DNA of 45,804 nucleotides, from assembly GCA_036336795.1 (NCBI GenBank), contig JAYZFL010000016.1:1-45804 (forward strand), given 5' to 3'. The stretch comes from UBA822 sp036336795. GTDB lineage: Bacteria; Gemmatimonadota; Gemmatimonadetes; Longimicrobiales; Gaopeijiaceae. Every line of letters starts with the position of its first letter. Position 1 is the stretch's first letter. Shown piece by piece: positions 24,106 to 33,108 of this stretch. Made by a program: the position numbers and the translations under genes. Below the pieces are notes generated by a model. The model was given only the letters and a program-made list of their open reading frames with translations, was not told the origin of the DNA and made no database searches.

Positions 24106-24945
24106 ATGAGTGAGCCAAAGTGGGAGATCGCGAAGGAATACCGGGAAATCACCTACAAGAAGGCTGACGGAGTGGCGAGGATTGCTTTCAACCGGCCTCA
24201 GGTCCGTAATGCGTTCCGTCCCGAGACACTCTTAGAGCTTCAGGAGGCATTTAGGAACGCGGGTGAGGACACCCGTATCGGTGTCATCCTCTTCACGGGG
24301 GAAGGGCCTGCGGAAGACGGCGTGTATGCCTTTTGTGCCGGAGGAGATCAGAAGGTTCGAGGAAGCGCGGGATACGTCGGAGAAGATGGGGTACCACGAC
24401 TGAATGTCCTGGAACTCCAGCGCTACATCCGAAGCCTGCCCAAGCCTGTCATTTGCCTTGTGGCTGGCTATGCGATTGGTGGGGGGCACGTTCTTCACGT
24501 TATCTGTGATCTCACCGTTGCAGCGGACAATGCGGTCTTTGGACAAACCGGCCCCAAAGTCGGGAGCTTCGACGGTGGTTTTGGTTCATCTTTTCTAGCG
24601 CGGATGGTCGGGCAGAAGAAGGCACGAGAGATCTGGTATCTGTGCCGCCAATACAGCGCGCAAGAGGCGCTTGCCATGGGCATGGTCAACGCCGTCGTAC
24701 CTGTGGACGAACTCGAAGCGGAGGGTTGGAAGTGGGCTCAGGAGATACTGGAGAAGAGCCCCCTCTCAATTCGTTTACTCAAGTCGGCTTTCAATGCTGA
24801 TTTGGATGGTCAAGCCGGGCTCCAGGAATTGGCAGGCAATGCGACGCTTCTCTTTTACATGACAGAGGAAGCGAAGGAAGCGAAGGAAGCGTTTCTGGAA
24901 AAGCGGAAGCCTAATTTCCGCCGATTCCCATGGCTGCCATGGTAG
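24106..24945 (+). CDS. menB: 1,4-dihydroxy-2-naphthoyl-CoA synthase
   Basis: Crotonase-family enzyme that closes the naphthoquinone ring from o-succinylbenzoyl-CoA. It has 279 residues, as expected. Motifs: RPQVRNAFRPETLLEL, FCAGGDQKVRG, PKPVICLVAGYAIGGGH and GQTGPKVGSFDGGFGSSFL, the last characteristic of MenB. It ends with the family's RRFPWLPW-like tail. A 46-bp gap after menD has no clear hairpin. The menA frame begins inside its last codons. Confidence 0.95.
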   Translation: MSEPKWEIAKEYREITYKKADGVARIAFNRPQVRNAFRPETLLELQEAFRNAGEDTRIGVILFTGEGPAEDGVYAFCAGGDQKVRGSAGYVGEDGVPRLNVLELQRYIRSLPKPVICLVAGYAIGGGHVLHVICDLTVAADNAVFGQTGPKVGSFDGGFGSSFLARMVGQKKAREIWYLCRQYSAQEALAMGMVNAVVPVDELEAEGWKWAQEILEKSPLSIRLLKSAFNADLDGQAGLQELAGNATLLFYMTEEAKEAKEAFLEKRKPNFRRFPWLPW

Positions 24946-25853
24946 ACGACCTGGAAAACCTGAGACTAGAGGACTCCACTTGGAGAGTCTGGACTCTCGC
25001 GATACGTCCTAAGACGCTTTCTGCAGCAGTAGCTCCCGTGTTAATCGCAGCTGGGCTTGCAGCGATGAACGATGCCTTCGTACTCCTCCCGGTAGTGGCA
25101 GCGTTTGCTGGTGCGATCTTCATCCAGATTGGTACCAACCTCGCCAACGACTACTACGACCACTTCCTTGGAGCGGATACCCACGAGCGCGTCGGGCCGC
25201 TTCGGGTGACCCAATTTGGTCTGATCCCACCGAACCGTGTATGGTGGGGAATGATGGTCGCTTTAGCCATTGCATCCATGATCGGAGTCTATCTGATAAA
25301 GGTCGGAGGGTGGCCAATCCTCTGGATCGGACTGGCCTCTCTGGTCTCCGCCGTTGCGTACACGGGTGGTCCCTATCCTCTGGCCTATCACGGTCTGGGC
25401 GACCTCTTCGTGTTCACATTCTTCGGCTTGGTGGCGGTGGGTGGTACCTACTGGGTTCAGACACTCTCTCTACCGGGAGAGGTACTCCTCGCTGGTTCGG
25501 GGATCGGTGCTCTGAGTACAGCCATCTTGGTAGCGAATAACCTTCGGGACCTTGAAAGTGACGCCCTGGTCGGCAAGCGCACTCTTGCCGTTCGATTGGG
25601 TCGCACGGGAAGTAGAATGGAGTACGTACTTCTCCTGGCCGTGGGGTTTTCTACTCCGGCCTTGGGGGTCGCACTGTTTGGTTGGCCCCCCACTTCTCTC
25701 ATTGCCTTGCTGGCTGCATTTGCCGCCTTGACGCCCATGACTTTGATCATGACCCGTGACCAAGGCCAGGATTTGATTCCGGCGCTTCCTGGCACAGCTC
25801 GCCTGGTTGGTCTGTACGGCCTTCTCTTGGCCATGGGACTGGCACTCGGATGA
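24930..25853 (+). CDS. menA: 1,4-dihydroxy-2-naphthoate polyprenyltransferase
   Basis: Integral membrane UbiA-family prenyltransferase that attaches the isoprenoid chain to DHNA, giving demethylmenaquinone. It has 307 residues and about nine membrane segments. The two Asp-rich motifs are visible: NLANDYYDHFLGAD and NNLRDLESDALVGKRTL. The N-terminal IRPKTLSAAVAPVLIAAGLA is typical of MenA. It overlaps menB by 16 bp if the first ATG at 24930 is used; the ATG at 24939 is an alternative. The last bases overlap the menE start (ATGA). Confidence 0.94.
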   Translation: MAAMVDDLENLRLEDSTWRVWTLAIRPKTLSAAVAPVLIAAGLAAMNDAFVLLPVVAAFAGAIFIQIGTNLANDYYDHFLGADTHERVGPLRVTQFGLIPPNRVWWGMMVALAIASMIGVYLIKVGGWPILWIGLASLVSAVAYTGGPYPLAYHGLGDLFVFTFFGLVAVGGTYWVQTLSLPGEVLLAGSGIGALSTAILVANNLRDLESDALVGKRTLAVRLGRTGSRMEYVLLLAVGFSTPALGVALFGWPPTSLIALLAAFAALTPMTLIMTRDQGQDLIPALPGTARLVGLYGLLLAMGLALG

Positions 25854-27256
25854 ACGATCTGCTTCGGGAGGCTGCCCTCAGCCGACCCGACGCTCATGCA
25901 CTCAATGATGGCGAGCGTGCTTGGACGTATGCCGAACTGGACGCTGCGGTAGGGCGCATGGCGCGTCGCCTGAGTCCTCTCGGGGTTGCTCCAGGGGCCA
26001 CAGTAGCTCTAGTAGCACACCCGAGTGCTCTCTCCGTGCAGGCGATCCATGCTGTGCACAGAACTGGTGCAGTACTCGCACCCTTGAATCCTCGATTGAA
26101 TCCGGCATCGATAGAGAACGCGTTGGAGACGGTCGGACCGTGTGTCATCTTGAGTACAAGACAGGACATCCTGGCCTTGGGATTGGATCCCGATTGGGTT
26201 ACTCCGGTGGACGATCTGCCGAAGGCAGTGGTGCCGGGCGAAGGAGCGGCCGATTCACCATCCATGAGGGAGGACCCGGAGAGTCCTCTCGCCGTGATCT
26301 TGACGTCAGGTACGTCCGGTGATCCAAAGACGATTCCGATTTATTCGAATGCATTGGATACCAATAGCCGTGCGGTAGCTGCTCGTCTCGATCTCGGAGA
26401 GACCGATCGCTGGTATGCCTCTCTTTCGATCGCTCATATCGGGGGCTTGGCGCAGATACACCGATCGGTTCAGGTGGGGTGTACGCTTCTTGTCCGGGGA
26501 AAGTTCTCCGCCAGAGTGCTCGCGGATCTGATCGACAGCGGGGATGTGACACATACTTCTCTGGTGCCGACCATGTTACAGCAACTCCTGGAAGTGAGAG
26601 AAGGATTGTCTGTCCCTCCCACGTTGAAGTGTCTTCTCGTCGGAGGAGCGGCGGCGGGAAAAGACTTGGTCGAAACCGCCCTCCGTAAAGGGTATCCGAT
26701 TGCTCTGACCTATGGAATTACCGAGGCGTGCTCACAGGTGGCGACAGCTCCACCGAAGCTAGTGAGGACGAAACCAGACGCGGTGGGGCCACCGTTGGAT
26801 GGAATCGAACTCCGCTTCCGTGACAGCGGCGAAATCTGTATCCGAGGCGTAACCGTGTCTCAGGCTGTTGTTGACGAGGACGGTTGGTTCTCTACCGGAG
26901 ATCTCGGGGCGTTTGATGACGATGGCCATCTTCGGGTTACGGGTCGACTCGGCGACCGCATCATCTCCGGCGGAGTCAATGTTGACCCACTGTTCGTGGA
27001 GACCGTAATGAGGAAGTTACCCGGAGTTTCAGGGGTTGCGGTCGTGGGCGTTCCGGATGACCTCTGGGGTGAGGTGGTCGTGGCGATGGTGGTTCTCGAC
27101 TCGGATACACCCCCGGACCTGCAGGCGCTAATCGCGGTTACCCGGGAACGGCTCGCGACAGCTGAAGTCCCGCGGAGGATTGAGTTCGTCGATGCCCTTC
27201 CTCTGAACGTGAACGGGAAGGTTGACCGAAGTCGGGTCCGCGCACGTCTAACATGA
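25850..27256 (+). CDS. menE: o-Succinylbenzoate-CoA ligase
   Basis: ANL-family adenylating enzyme that activates o-succinylbenzoate with CoA. It has 468 residues. ANL motifs are visible in order: the phosphate-binding VILTSGTSGDPKTIP, YGITEACSQVAT, the Asp-containing GWFSTGDLG, TGRLGDRIISGGVN, and the C-terminal catalytic Lys in NVNGKVDRSRV. It could in principle be another acyl-CoA ligase, but overlap with menA and its place in the operon make MenE most likely. It acts before MenB in the pathway although its gene comes last. MenC, which makes its substrate, is not encoded in the window. Confidence 0.9.
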   Translation: MNDLLREAALSRPDAHALNDGERAWTYAELDAAVGRMARRLSPLGVAPGATVALVAHPSALSVQAIHAVHRTGAVLAPLNPRLNPASIENALETVGPCVILSTRQDILALGLDPDWVTPVDDLPKAVVPGEGAADSPSMREDPESPLAVILTSGTSGDPKTIPIYSNALDTNSRAVAARLDLGETDRWYASLSIAHIGGLAQIHRSVQVGCTLLVRGKFSARVLADLIDSGDVTHTSLVPTMLQQLLEVREGLSVPPTLKCLLVGGAAAGKDLVETALRKGYPIALTYGITEACSQVATAPPKLVRTKPDAVGPPLDGIELRFRDSGEICIRGVTVSQAVVDEDGWFSTGDLGAFDDDGHLRVTGRLGDRIISGGVNVDPLFVETVMRKLPGVSGVAVVGVPDDLWGEVVVAMVVLDSDTPPDLQALIAVTRERLATAEVPRRIEFVDALPLNVNGKVDRSRVRARLT

Positions 27257-27384
27257 GACTCGATGATCTGTTGATCCGTGCGGTGCGTGGCTCGCGCGCG
27301 AGCGGCTCACCGCTATCTTTGCGTTGGAAGAAGGATCGAAGGCAAATTGATTCTGTACAGTATTAGAACTAGCTCCGAGTAAGA

Positions 27385-28659
27385 ATGAGCCTGCTTCAAG
27401 AATACCGCCAACGCGGAATGCTCCAGGACGTGACCGAGGGTGCTGAGGCTGCTCTCGCGGAAGGTCCTATCACCGCATACATCGGTTTCGATCCTACCGC
27501 GGAAAGCTTGCACGTCGGATCTCTCATGCCTGTTATGGGGCTAGTGCACCTTCAGAGGATGGGCCATCATCCGATCGTGCTCGTGGGTGGTGGGACCGGA
27601 CTCATCGGGGACCCTTCTGGAAAGACGGAGGAGCGCCACCTCCTAACCAAAGAACAGACGGCTCGGAATCTCGCATCGATGCATGCTCAGCTTGAGCATT
27701 TTCTCGACTTCAAATGTGCCGATAACCCGGCTCGTACCTTCAATAACTTGGATTGGCTCGGGCAGTTTTCGATGGTCGATTTTCTGAGAGATGTGGGAAA
27801 GCACTTCTCAGTTAACACACTCCTGAACAAGGAGTCAGTAAGGCGGCGTGTGAAGGACGAGGAAACCGGAATCTCCTACACCGAATTTAGCTATGCTTTA
27901 CTCCAGGCCTACGACTTCGTGGCGTTGAACGAGCGCTGTGATTGCACGTTTCAGATGGGGGGCAGTGACCAGTGGGGGAATATCACGGCCGGGATCGATC
28001 TGGTGCGGCGTATGCGGGGTACAAAGGCCTACGGCATCACTTATCCATTGGTTACCGGAGTGGGTGGACACAAATTTGGAAAGACTGAAGCCGGTTCGGT
28101 GTGGCTCGATCCCGCTCTGACGTCGCCTTACAGTTTTTACCAATTTTGGATCAACATCGACGACCGCGACGTTGTTCGGTATCTAAAGTGCTTTACGCTG
28201 CTGAGCCCGGACGAGATTGCAGGCTACGAAGATGAACTAGCGGATCGGCCGCACGAACACGCCGCCCAACTAGCGCTTGCCGAAGACGTGACCCGTCGTG
28301 TTCATGGAGAGGACGGTCTCGGAAGCGCCCAGAGGGCTACTGCCGTCCTTTTCGGAGAAGAAATCACAGGCCTTGGCGCTGACGAAATCGCGGATGTTTT
28401 CTCCGATGTGCCGTCGATTGAGATACCACAAGTGGAGTTCGAAGGAGATGGCCTGGGTGTCCTTGACCTTTTTTGCCGTGTCGGTCTGAGTGCTTCACGA
28501 GGCGAGGCGAGGCGCTTTATAGAAGGAGGAGGTGCCTATGTTAACAACGTTCGCATTCAGGACGTGGAAGCCACGGTCCGATCTTTGGATGCCGTGGACG
28601 GACGTTTCATCGTCCTCCGTAAGGGTAAGAAGCAATATTATCTTGTGCGACTTCTCTAA
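27385..28659 (+). CDS. tyrS: Tyrosyl-tRNA synthetase
   Basis: Class I aminoacyl-tRNA synthetase charging tRNA-Tyr. It has 424 residues, as in E. coli TyrS. The HIGH-like motif is HVGS (residues 43-46) within FDPTAESLHVGSL, the tyrosine-binding QAYDF and QMGGSDQWGNI follow, and the KMSKS-like loop is KFGKTEAGS. The last 65 residues form an S4 RNA-binding domain (ASRGEARRFIEGGGAYVN). ATG at 27385 follows 128 bp with no clear T-box or other leader. The gene is probably transcribed alone or with the men operon upstream. Confidence 0.96.
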   Translation: MSLLQEYRQRGMLQDVTEGAEAALAEGPITAYIGFDPTAESLHVGSLMPVMGLVHLQRMGHHPIVLVGGGTGLIGDPSGKTEERHLLTKEQTARNLASMHAQLEHFLDFKCADNPARTFNNLDWLGQFSMVDFLRDVGKHFSVNTLLNKESVRRRVKDEETGISYTEFSYALLQAYDFVALNERCDCTFQMGGSDQWGNITAGIDLVRRMRGTKAYGITYPLVTGVGGHKFGKTEAGSVWLDPALTSPYSFYQFWINIDDRDVVRYLKCFTLLSPDEIAGYEDELADRPHEHAAQLALAEDVTRRVHGEDGLGSAQRATAVLFGEEITGLGADEIADVFSDVPSIEIPQVEFEGDGLGVLDLFCRVGLSASRGEARRFIEGGGAYVNNVRIQDVEATVRSLDAVDGRFIVLRKGKKQYYLVRLL

Positions 28660-28828
28660 CACGGCAACATTGCCAAGACGAGCACTCCTGAACTGTTCCG
28701 AGTACGAGCGGGTACGGACGTAGAACCCCCTTTAGGGAAGACAGAGTCGACGAGGAACTCGGCAAATAGTTACCCGTCGGGATGTTTGGGAGTTTACGCA
28801 GATGCCCAGTCGCGTTGACGCTTAAAAG

Positions 28829-28880
28829 TGCCTCTAATTCACAACGGCGCCTATTGAGGCACACTTGACCCCGGTGCCTC
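28829..28880 (+). promoter_or_regulatory. Three-arm inverted repeat upstream of purE
   Basis: GTGCCTC occurs at 28829-28835 and 28874-28880, and its complement GAGGCAC at 28856-28862 between them. The middle arm can pair with either outer arm (loops of 20 and 11 bases), so two hairpins compete. The last arm ends 19 bases before purE, which has no clear Shine-Dalgarno. It may be an RNA switch or a set of operator half-sites. No purine riboswitch core is recognisable. Confidence 0.4.
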
Positions 28881-28899
28881 ATTTCCACAAGCTCCTGCC

Positions 28900-29415
28900 A
28901 TGAATGCGTCTAATACGCTAGAGCATCCTCTTGTGGGTGTGGTCATGGGATCCAAGTCGGATTGGAAGACAATGCGCCGCGCCTCGGATACCCTGGAAGC
29001 GCTCGGCATCCCTCACGAAGTACGTGTGATTTCTGGACATCGCACGCCGGATCTTTGCATCGAATATGCCTCCACTGCCGAGGAGCGCGGCTTGGAAGTC
29101 ATCATCACAGGAGCCGGGGGTGCCGCCCACCTCGGTGGCATGATGGCTGCTAAGACAGTTGTCCCGATTCTAGGTGTTCCTATGAAAGCTTGGGCACTGG
29201 ATGGTCTGGACTCACTCCTATCGATCGTGCAAATGCCTGCAGGCATACCGGTAGGCACGCTCGCGATTGGCAACGCGGGCGCGACCAACGCGGCTCTCCT
29301 AGCCGGTCAGATGTTGGGGAACAAATATCCTGAGATCAGAGAGGCCGTTCGTAGTTACCGAGACGACCGTACACAAAAGGTCCTCGACGAAGGAGATCCC
29401 CGCGAAGGCTCTTAA
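28900..29415 (+). CDS. purE: N5-carboxyaminoimidazole ribonucleotide mutase
   Basis: Moves the carboxyl group of N5-CAIR to make CAIR in purine synthesis. It has 171 residues. The substrate-binding motifs are visible: MGSKSDWKTM (16-25), SGHRTPD (45-51), GAGGAAHLGGMMAAKT, and the C-terminal GNAGATNAALLAGQML. The form and length fit class I PurE. PurK, which makes its substrate, is not next to it. The start has no strong ribosome-binding site and lies just after a set of competing inverted repeats. The next gene follows after 21 bp. Confidence 0.95.
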   Translation: MNASNTLEHPLVGVVMGSKSDWKTMRRASDTLEALGIPHEVRVISGHRTPDLCIEYASTAEERGLEVIITGAGGAAHLGGMMAAKTVVPILGVPMKAWALDGLDSLLSIVQMPAGIPVGTLAIGNAGATNAALLAGQMLGNKYPEIREAVRSYRDDRTQKVLDEGDPREGS

Positions 29416-29436
29416 TGGCGGGCCCTAGTTTGTCCG

Positions 29437-30327
29437 ATGAGTACATCTTACCAGTCCGAGGTCGGCACGTTGAAGCGGGTCGTCCTGAAACACGTGCGGG
29501 ACGCCTTCGTTAACGAGAAGTCGATCGAAGCTGAGTGGCAGGTGCTCGGCTATCTGCGTCGCCCCGACTTTGCCGTAGCCCTCCAGGAGTACGACGGGTT
29601 CGTAGAACTGCTCCGGAGCTTCGGGATTGAGCCACTTTTTCTGCCACGATCAGATAGGGTAGGGCTCGATTCGATCTATGCCCGAGACCCTGCGGTTGTA
29701 ACGGACAAGGGGGTCATCCTCTGCAACATGGGAAAGAAATCCCGGTGTGGAGAGCCGATGGCTCAGCGGTTGGCGTATGACGCGTGGGGTGTATCGGTCT
29801 GCGGCGACATTCGTGGGAAGGGGCGGCTTGAGGGTGGGGACGTAATATGGCTCGATGAGTATACTCTGGCGGTTGGCCAAGGATATCGGACAAACGGAGA
29901 GGGCATCCGGCAGCTCTCAGAGTTCGTTGGTCCGGAGGTGGAGGTTGTGACGGTGCCACTACCACACTTTCGTGGACCATCCGACGTCCTCCATCTCATG
30001 TCCATGGTTAGTCTAATCGACAATGATCTGGCACTCGTCTATTCACCTCTGATGCCTGTTCCGTTCCGGGAGATGCTCATCGACCGGCAGATCAAGCTTG
30101 TCGAGGTGCCTGAAAACGAATACGACGCCTTGGGGTGTAACGTGCTCACTGTATCGCCACGGGTCTGCGTCGTGGCGGAGGGATCCCCGGATACCAGGCG
30201 CCTCATGGAGGCCCAAGGAGTCGAGATTCATCCGTTCCGGGCCTCGGAGATTTGTCTGACGGGTTCCGGAGGGCCAACCTGCCTGGCCCGGACGCTTGAA
30301 AGAGACGAACAGCGTCATATCTCATAA
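29437..30327 (+). CDS. Arginine deiminase / DDAH superfamily hydrolase
   Basis: A 296-residue protein of the amidinotransferase (pentein) fold, most like dimethylarginine dimethylaminohydrolase or small arginine-deiminase relatives. Catalytic positions are visible: Asp84 in YARDP, the GRLEGGD motif (130-135), His186 in SDVLHLMS, and the nucleophile Cys282 in GSGGPTCLARTL. It has no signal peptide and should be cytoplasmic. The likely reaction is hydrolysis of a guanidino group, such as methylarginine or arginine. The exact substrate cannot be told. It follows purE by 21 bp, a possible two-gene operon without an obvious metabolic link. Confidence 0.8.
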   Translation: MSTSYQSEVGTLKRVVLKHVRDAFVNEKSIEAEWQVLGYLRRPDFAVALQEYDGFVELLRSFGIEPLFLPRSDRVGLDSIYARDPAVVTDKGVILCNMGKKSRCGEPMAQRLAYDAWGVSVCGDIRGKGRLEGGDVIWLDEYTLAVGQGYRTNGEGIRQLSEFVGPEVEVVTVPLPHFRGPSDVLHLMSMVSLIDNDLALVYSPLMPVPFREMLIDRQIKLVEVPENEYDALGCNVLTVSPRVCVVAEGSPDTRRLMEAQGVEIHPFRASEICLTGSGGPTCLARTLERDEQRHIS

Positions 30328-30396
30328 AAAAAGCTTAAGCGACGGCTGGCATTAGTGATCAGATACCCCAGAAAGTCTGACAGTGCTGTCGGAAAC

Positions 30397-30426
30397 TTGA
30401 AATTCTCGCTCTCCCCCGGGTATCTT
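30397..30426 (+). promoter_or_regulatory. Promoter of the sulfur module
   Basis: TTGAAA (30397-30402), an 18-bp spacer and TATCTT (30421-30426) lie about 70 bases before the VOC gene. The 167-bp gap here is the only substantial one before 34268, which supports a single transcript from this point. Confidence 0.5.
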
Positions 30427-30494
30427 GCCTAATTCACCATTCCCAACTCACGAGCGCTGAGAAGTCCGGGTGCTCAGCGCAGGAGAATAGTGCC

Positions 30495-31037
30495 ATGGAA
30501 ACGATGATCTCCAACCTGATCCGTGATTTTGAGAACGGGAAGATGAACCGTCGTCAGCTCATTCAGAGCCTGGCCCTGGCGGCAGTCGGAAGTCATTCGC
30601 TAAGCTCCACGGTACCTGCCGCGGCTGCGACCGTGCGGAACAACGCGGTCCCACTCGGGAAGACTACGAGCTTGGATCACATCTCTTTTGCGGTGGCTGA
30701 CTACGGAAGGAGCCGTGACTTCTATTCGGATCTGATGGGTTGGGAGGTGCTCAGAGACGACGGTGAGAGGCAGGCTTCGCTCGCCATCGGAGACGTGGGC
30801 AACATCATCATCCGTAACAACCGTCAGCCGATGAGCCAGAGCCGGCCGAACCGTCCGCCCTTGACTGGGGTCGTCAATCATATTTCGTGGCGGATCGAGA
30901 ACTTCGATACCGACGAAGTACGTGAAGAGTTGGAGCGTCGAAATCTGAGTCCTCGCCGGGACCAGGCGGGAGGCAACGACTACGACAGCTACCATGTGCT
31001 GGACCCCGACGGATGGGATCTCCAGATCGCTAAGTAG
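30495..31037 (+). CDS. Tat-exported VOC (glyoxalase/bleomycin resistance) family protein
   Basis: A 180-residue protein whose N-terminus has the twin-arginine motif MNRRQLIQ (17-24), a hydrophobic stretch (SLALAAVG) and an Ala-rich cleavage region near residue 45. The rest is one VOC domain, with DHISFAVADYGRSRDFYSDLMGWEV at the start and VNHISWRIENFD, YHVLDPDGWDLQIAK later. Possible metal ligands are the His of LDHIS, the His of VNHIS and the Gln near the C-terminus. Tat export suggests a cofactor or metal loaded before export. The reaction is unknown. It is the first gene of a run ending at 34268, 19 bp before the likely start of a rhodanese. ATG has GGAG upstream. Confidence 0.8.
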   Translation: METMISNLIRDFENGKMNRRQLIQSLALAAVGSHSLSSTVPAAAATVRNNAVPLGKTTSLDHISFAVADYGRSRDFYSDLMGWEVLRDDGERQASLAIGDVGNIIIRNNRQPMSQSRPNRPPLTGVVNHISWRIENFDTDEVREELERRNLSPRRDQAGGNDYDSYHVLDPDGWDLQIAK

Positions 31038-31056
31038 ACTGAGACTGGAGGGTTCG

Positions 31057-31848
31057 CTGAGTATCAAGTTACCGGGCCAAATCGTAGATTCGGGCTGGTT
31101 GGAGGCTCACTTGGGTCACGATCAGTTACGGACTGTAGACCTCCGGGATCGAGATGTGTACGAGAAGGGGCACCTCCCAGGGGCCGTTCAGACGAACTTG
31201 AAGGATTTCGGCCATAGCAGCGCGGGTCTCAGCGATATGCTGTTACCACCCGAAGAGTTTGAAATGCAGATGGCGCGGTTGGGGATCTCGTCCGAAGACA
31301 CGATCGTCACATATGACGACAGTTGGGGTTTGCCGGCAGCTCGTCTCGTCTGGGCGCTTCACCATTATGGCCATTCATCTGCGGCTGCGCTTGATGGGGG
31401 CTGGGATCGCTGGAAGGAGGAGCTGAGGCCCGACGACAATGCGATCGTGGCTGGCGGCTCAGCGATCTTCAGGGTGGGCACGAACCCGGACGTCAGCGCC
31501 GATTATGATTGGCTCATGGCGCATATGGAGCGAGCTGACGTGATCCTGCTGGACACACGCTCGCAGGCGGAGTTCGATCAGGGACATCTTCCGGGAGCCA
31601 TATGCTGGGACTGGTTCCGCGCGATACCCGAGGAATCTTGGCGGACGTCTCGGAGCCCAGATGAGTTGCTCCCTGAGCTGGCGCAGATCGGGGTCACTGA
31701 GTCAAGCGAGGTGGTGACGTACTGCGCAGCGGGAATGCGGTCTGCACACACGTACGTCGTCTTGCGGCAGGCGGGGTTCCCTCGGGTGCGGCTGTACGAC
31801 GGATCTTGGCAAGACTGGAGTTCACGGAGTTGTCGGGATGATGATTGA
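31057..31848 (+). CDS. Two-domain rhodanese (thiosulfate/3-mercaptopyruvate sulfurtransferase), cytoplasmic
   Basis: A tandem rhodanese that moves sulfane sulfur from thiosulfate or mercaptopyruvate to an acceptor. The N-terminal domain (residues about 8-130) has DLRDRDVYEKGHLPGA but Asp in place of the catalytic Cys (TYDDSWG). The C-terminal domain has the active Cys223 in VTYCAAGMRSAH. No signal peptide is seen. The only upstream ATG in frame (30994) would overlap the previous gene by 44 bp. GGAGGG at 31047-31052 lies just before an in-frame CTG (31057) and an ATC (31063), so a rare start codon is likely; the start is therefore uncertain. The 3' end overlaps the permease gene. Confidence 0.78.
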   Translation: MSIKLPGQIVDSGWLEAHLGHDQLRTVDLRDRDVYEKGHLPGAVQTNLKDFGHSSAGLSDMLLPPEEFEMQMARLGISSEDTIVTYDDSWGLPAARLVWALHHYGHSSAAALDGGWDRWKEELRPDDNAIVAGGSAIFRVGTNPDVSADYDWLMAHMERADVILLDTRSQAEFDQGHLPGAICWDWFRAIPEESWRTSRSPDELLPELAQIGVTESSEVVTYCAAGMRSAHTYVVLRQAGFPRVRLYDGSWQDWSSRSCRDDD

Positions 31849-33073
31849 GTTAGCCCAAAGCGCAGTCCGTCGTTCCCTAGCGACGAATGTCTTGATCGCT
31901 TTGGCAGCGTGGGTGATTGCAGTGATCGTATATGCCTTCGCGAGGAACTGGGACAGCGAATTCGCAATGTTCTGGGCCTTCGGGATCACCTTTGGATTTG
32001 TCCTTCAACGAGGGCGTTTCTGCTTCGCATCTGCGTTTCGGGACATCTTCCTACTGGGCCACGCTAGGAACATGAAGGGTGTTCTTTTTGGCTTGGCTGT
32101 CGGTTCGGTGGGCTTCGGGCTTCTCATGAGCCAACAGGTACCCAACACGGCTCTTTCGATCTATCCGTCCACCGCCAACGTGCTGCCTTTGGGAATTCAT
32201 ACCGCTTTGGGCGGATTGCTCTTTGGAGTGGGGATGGTCCTGGCTGGCGGCTGTGTGTCCGGGAGCATTTACCGGATGGGTGAAGGCTATATTGCTTCCT
32301 GGGTGGCGTTCTTAGGGGTGATGGGGGGCTTGCTCGGTTCGGCTCATACGTGGAATTGGTGGTGGCGTGTCCATATCGCCTCAGCACCGCGAGTGTGGTT
32401 GCCACACTGGATCGGTCATTCGGGCGCTTTGGCCGTGACGTTGGCAGCTCTACTAGTCGTGTATGTGGTGATCGTTTGGTGGGAGCATCGAGCCGGGTTG
32501 GTCTTGTCCGAGAGAGCCCGACCCGTCGAGACCCCCTTAAGTGTCTCGGAGCACCTCCGGCTGGTGACGGGTCGCATTTTCGTGGAAGGTTGGCCTGTGG
32601 TGGTCGCTGGAGGTGTTCTTGGAGTTCTTAACGTCCTTCTATTCGCGGTTGCGGAACCGTGGGGATTCACGGGTGAAGTCTCACGATGGTCGATCCGCAT
32701 CGCGTCGTTCGTAGATGCGTCGCCTGGGCCGCTCGCCGGTGTGGGGTTTCTACCGGGGTGCGTTCTAATGCCCGCGGAGGGGCTTTTCTTTAATCACATG
32801 GTGTTCTTAGTTTGGGGTATGCTCTTCGGCTCATTCGCCACCGCCGTGGGGGCGGGGGAATTTAAGATCCGTATTCCCAAACGTACCGTTCGGTATGTGC
32901 AGTCCCTCGGTGGGGGTATCATGATGGGATATGGTTCTGGGATTGCCATGGGTTGTACCATTGGCGCGTTTTTTTCCGCCATTCCTTCATTGGCTCTGAA
33001 TGGATGGGTTTTCGCAGTTTTTCTCGGGTTGGGCGCCTGGATCGGTACACACGCGATACGACGGATCGCGTAG
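31838..33073 (+). CDS. tsuA: TsuA/YeeE-type thiosulfate (sulfur compound) permease
   Basis: Membrane protein of the YeeE/YedE family, whose studied members import thiosulfate. It has 411 residues and about 11 hydrophobic segments. The characteristic cysteine motifs are visible: Cys62 in RGRFCFASAFRD, Cys139 in LAGGCVSGSIYR, a Cys in LPGCVLMPAEG and one in GYGSGIAMGCTIGAFFSAI. In TsuA such cysteines line the route of thiosulfate. A TusA-like gene follows, as yeeD (tsuB) follows yeeE. The start lies 11 bp inside the rhodanese gene, so the two are coupled. Confidence 0.85.
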   Translation: MMIELAQSAVRRSLATNVLIALAAWVIAVIVYAFARNWDSEFAMFWAFGITFGFVLQRGRFCFASAFRDIFLLGHARNMKGVLFGLAVGSVGFGLLMSQQVPNTALSIYPSTANVLPLGIHTALGGLLFGVGMVLAGGCVSGSIYRMGEGYIASWVAFLGVMGGLLGSAHTWNWWWRVHIASAPRVWLPHWIGHSGALAVTLAALLVVYVVIVWWEHRAGLVLSERARPVETPLSVSEHLRLVTGRIFVEGWPVVVAGGVLGVLNVLLFAVAEPWGFTGEVSRWSIRIASFVDASPGPLAGVGFLPGCVLMPAEGLFFNHMVFLVWGMLFGSFATAVGAGEFKIRIPKRTVRYVQSLGGGIMMGYGSGIAMGCTIGAFFSAIPSLALNGWVFAVFLGLGAWIGTHAIRRIA

Positions 33074-33108
33074 GAGGTGAATCGGATCGTGCCCGAAGTG
33101 GAGGAGAT

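Noticed and set aside
30994..31056. Start of the first rhodanese at the ATG at 30994
   Set aside because: It would overlap the VOC gene by 44 bp in another frame, lacks a ribosome-binding site and adds residues not typical of the family.
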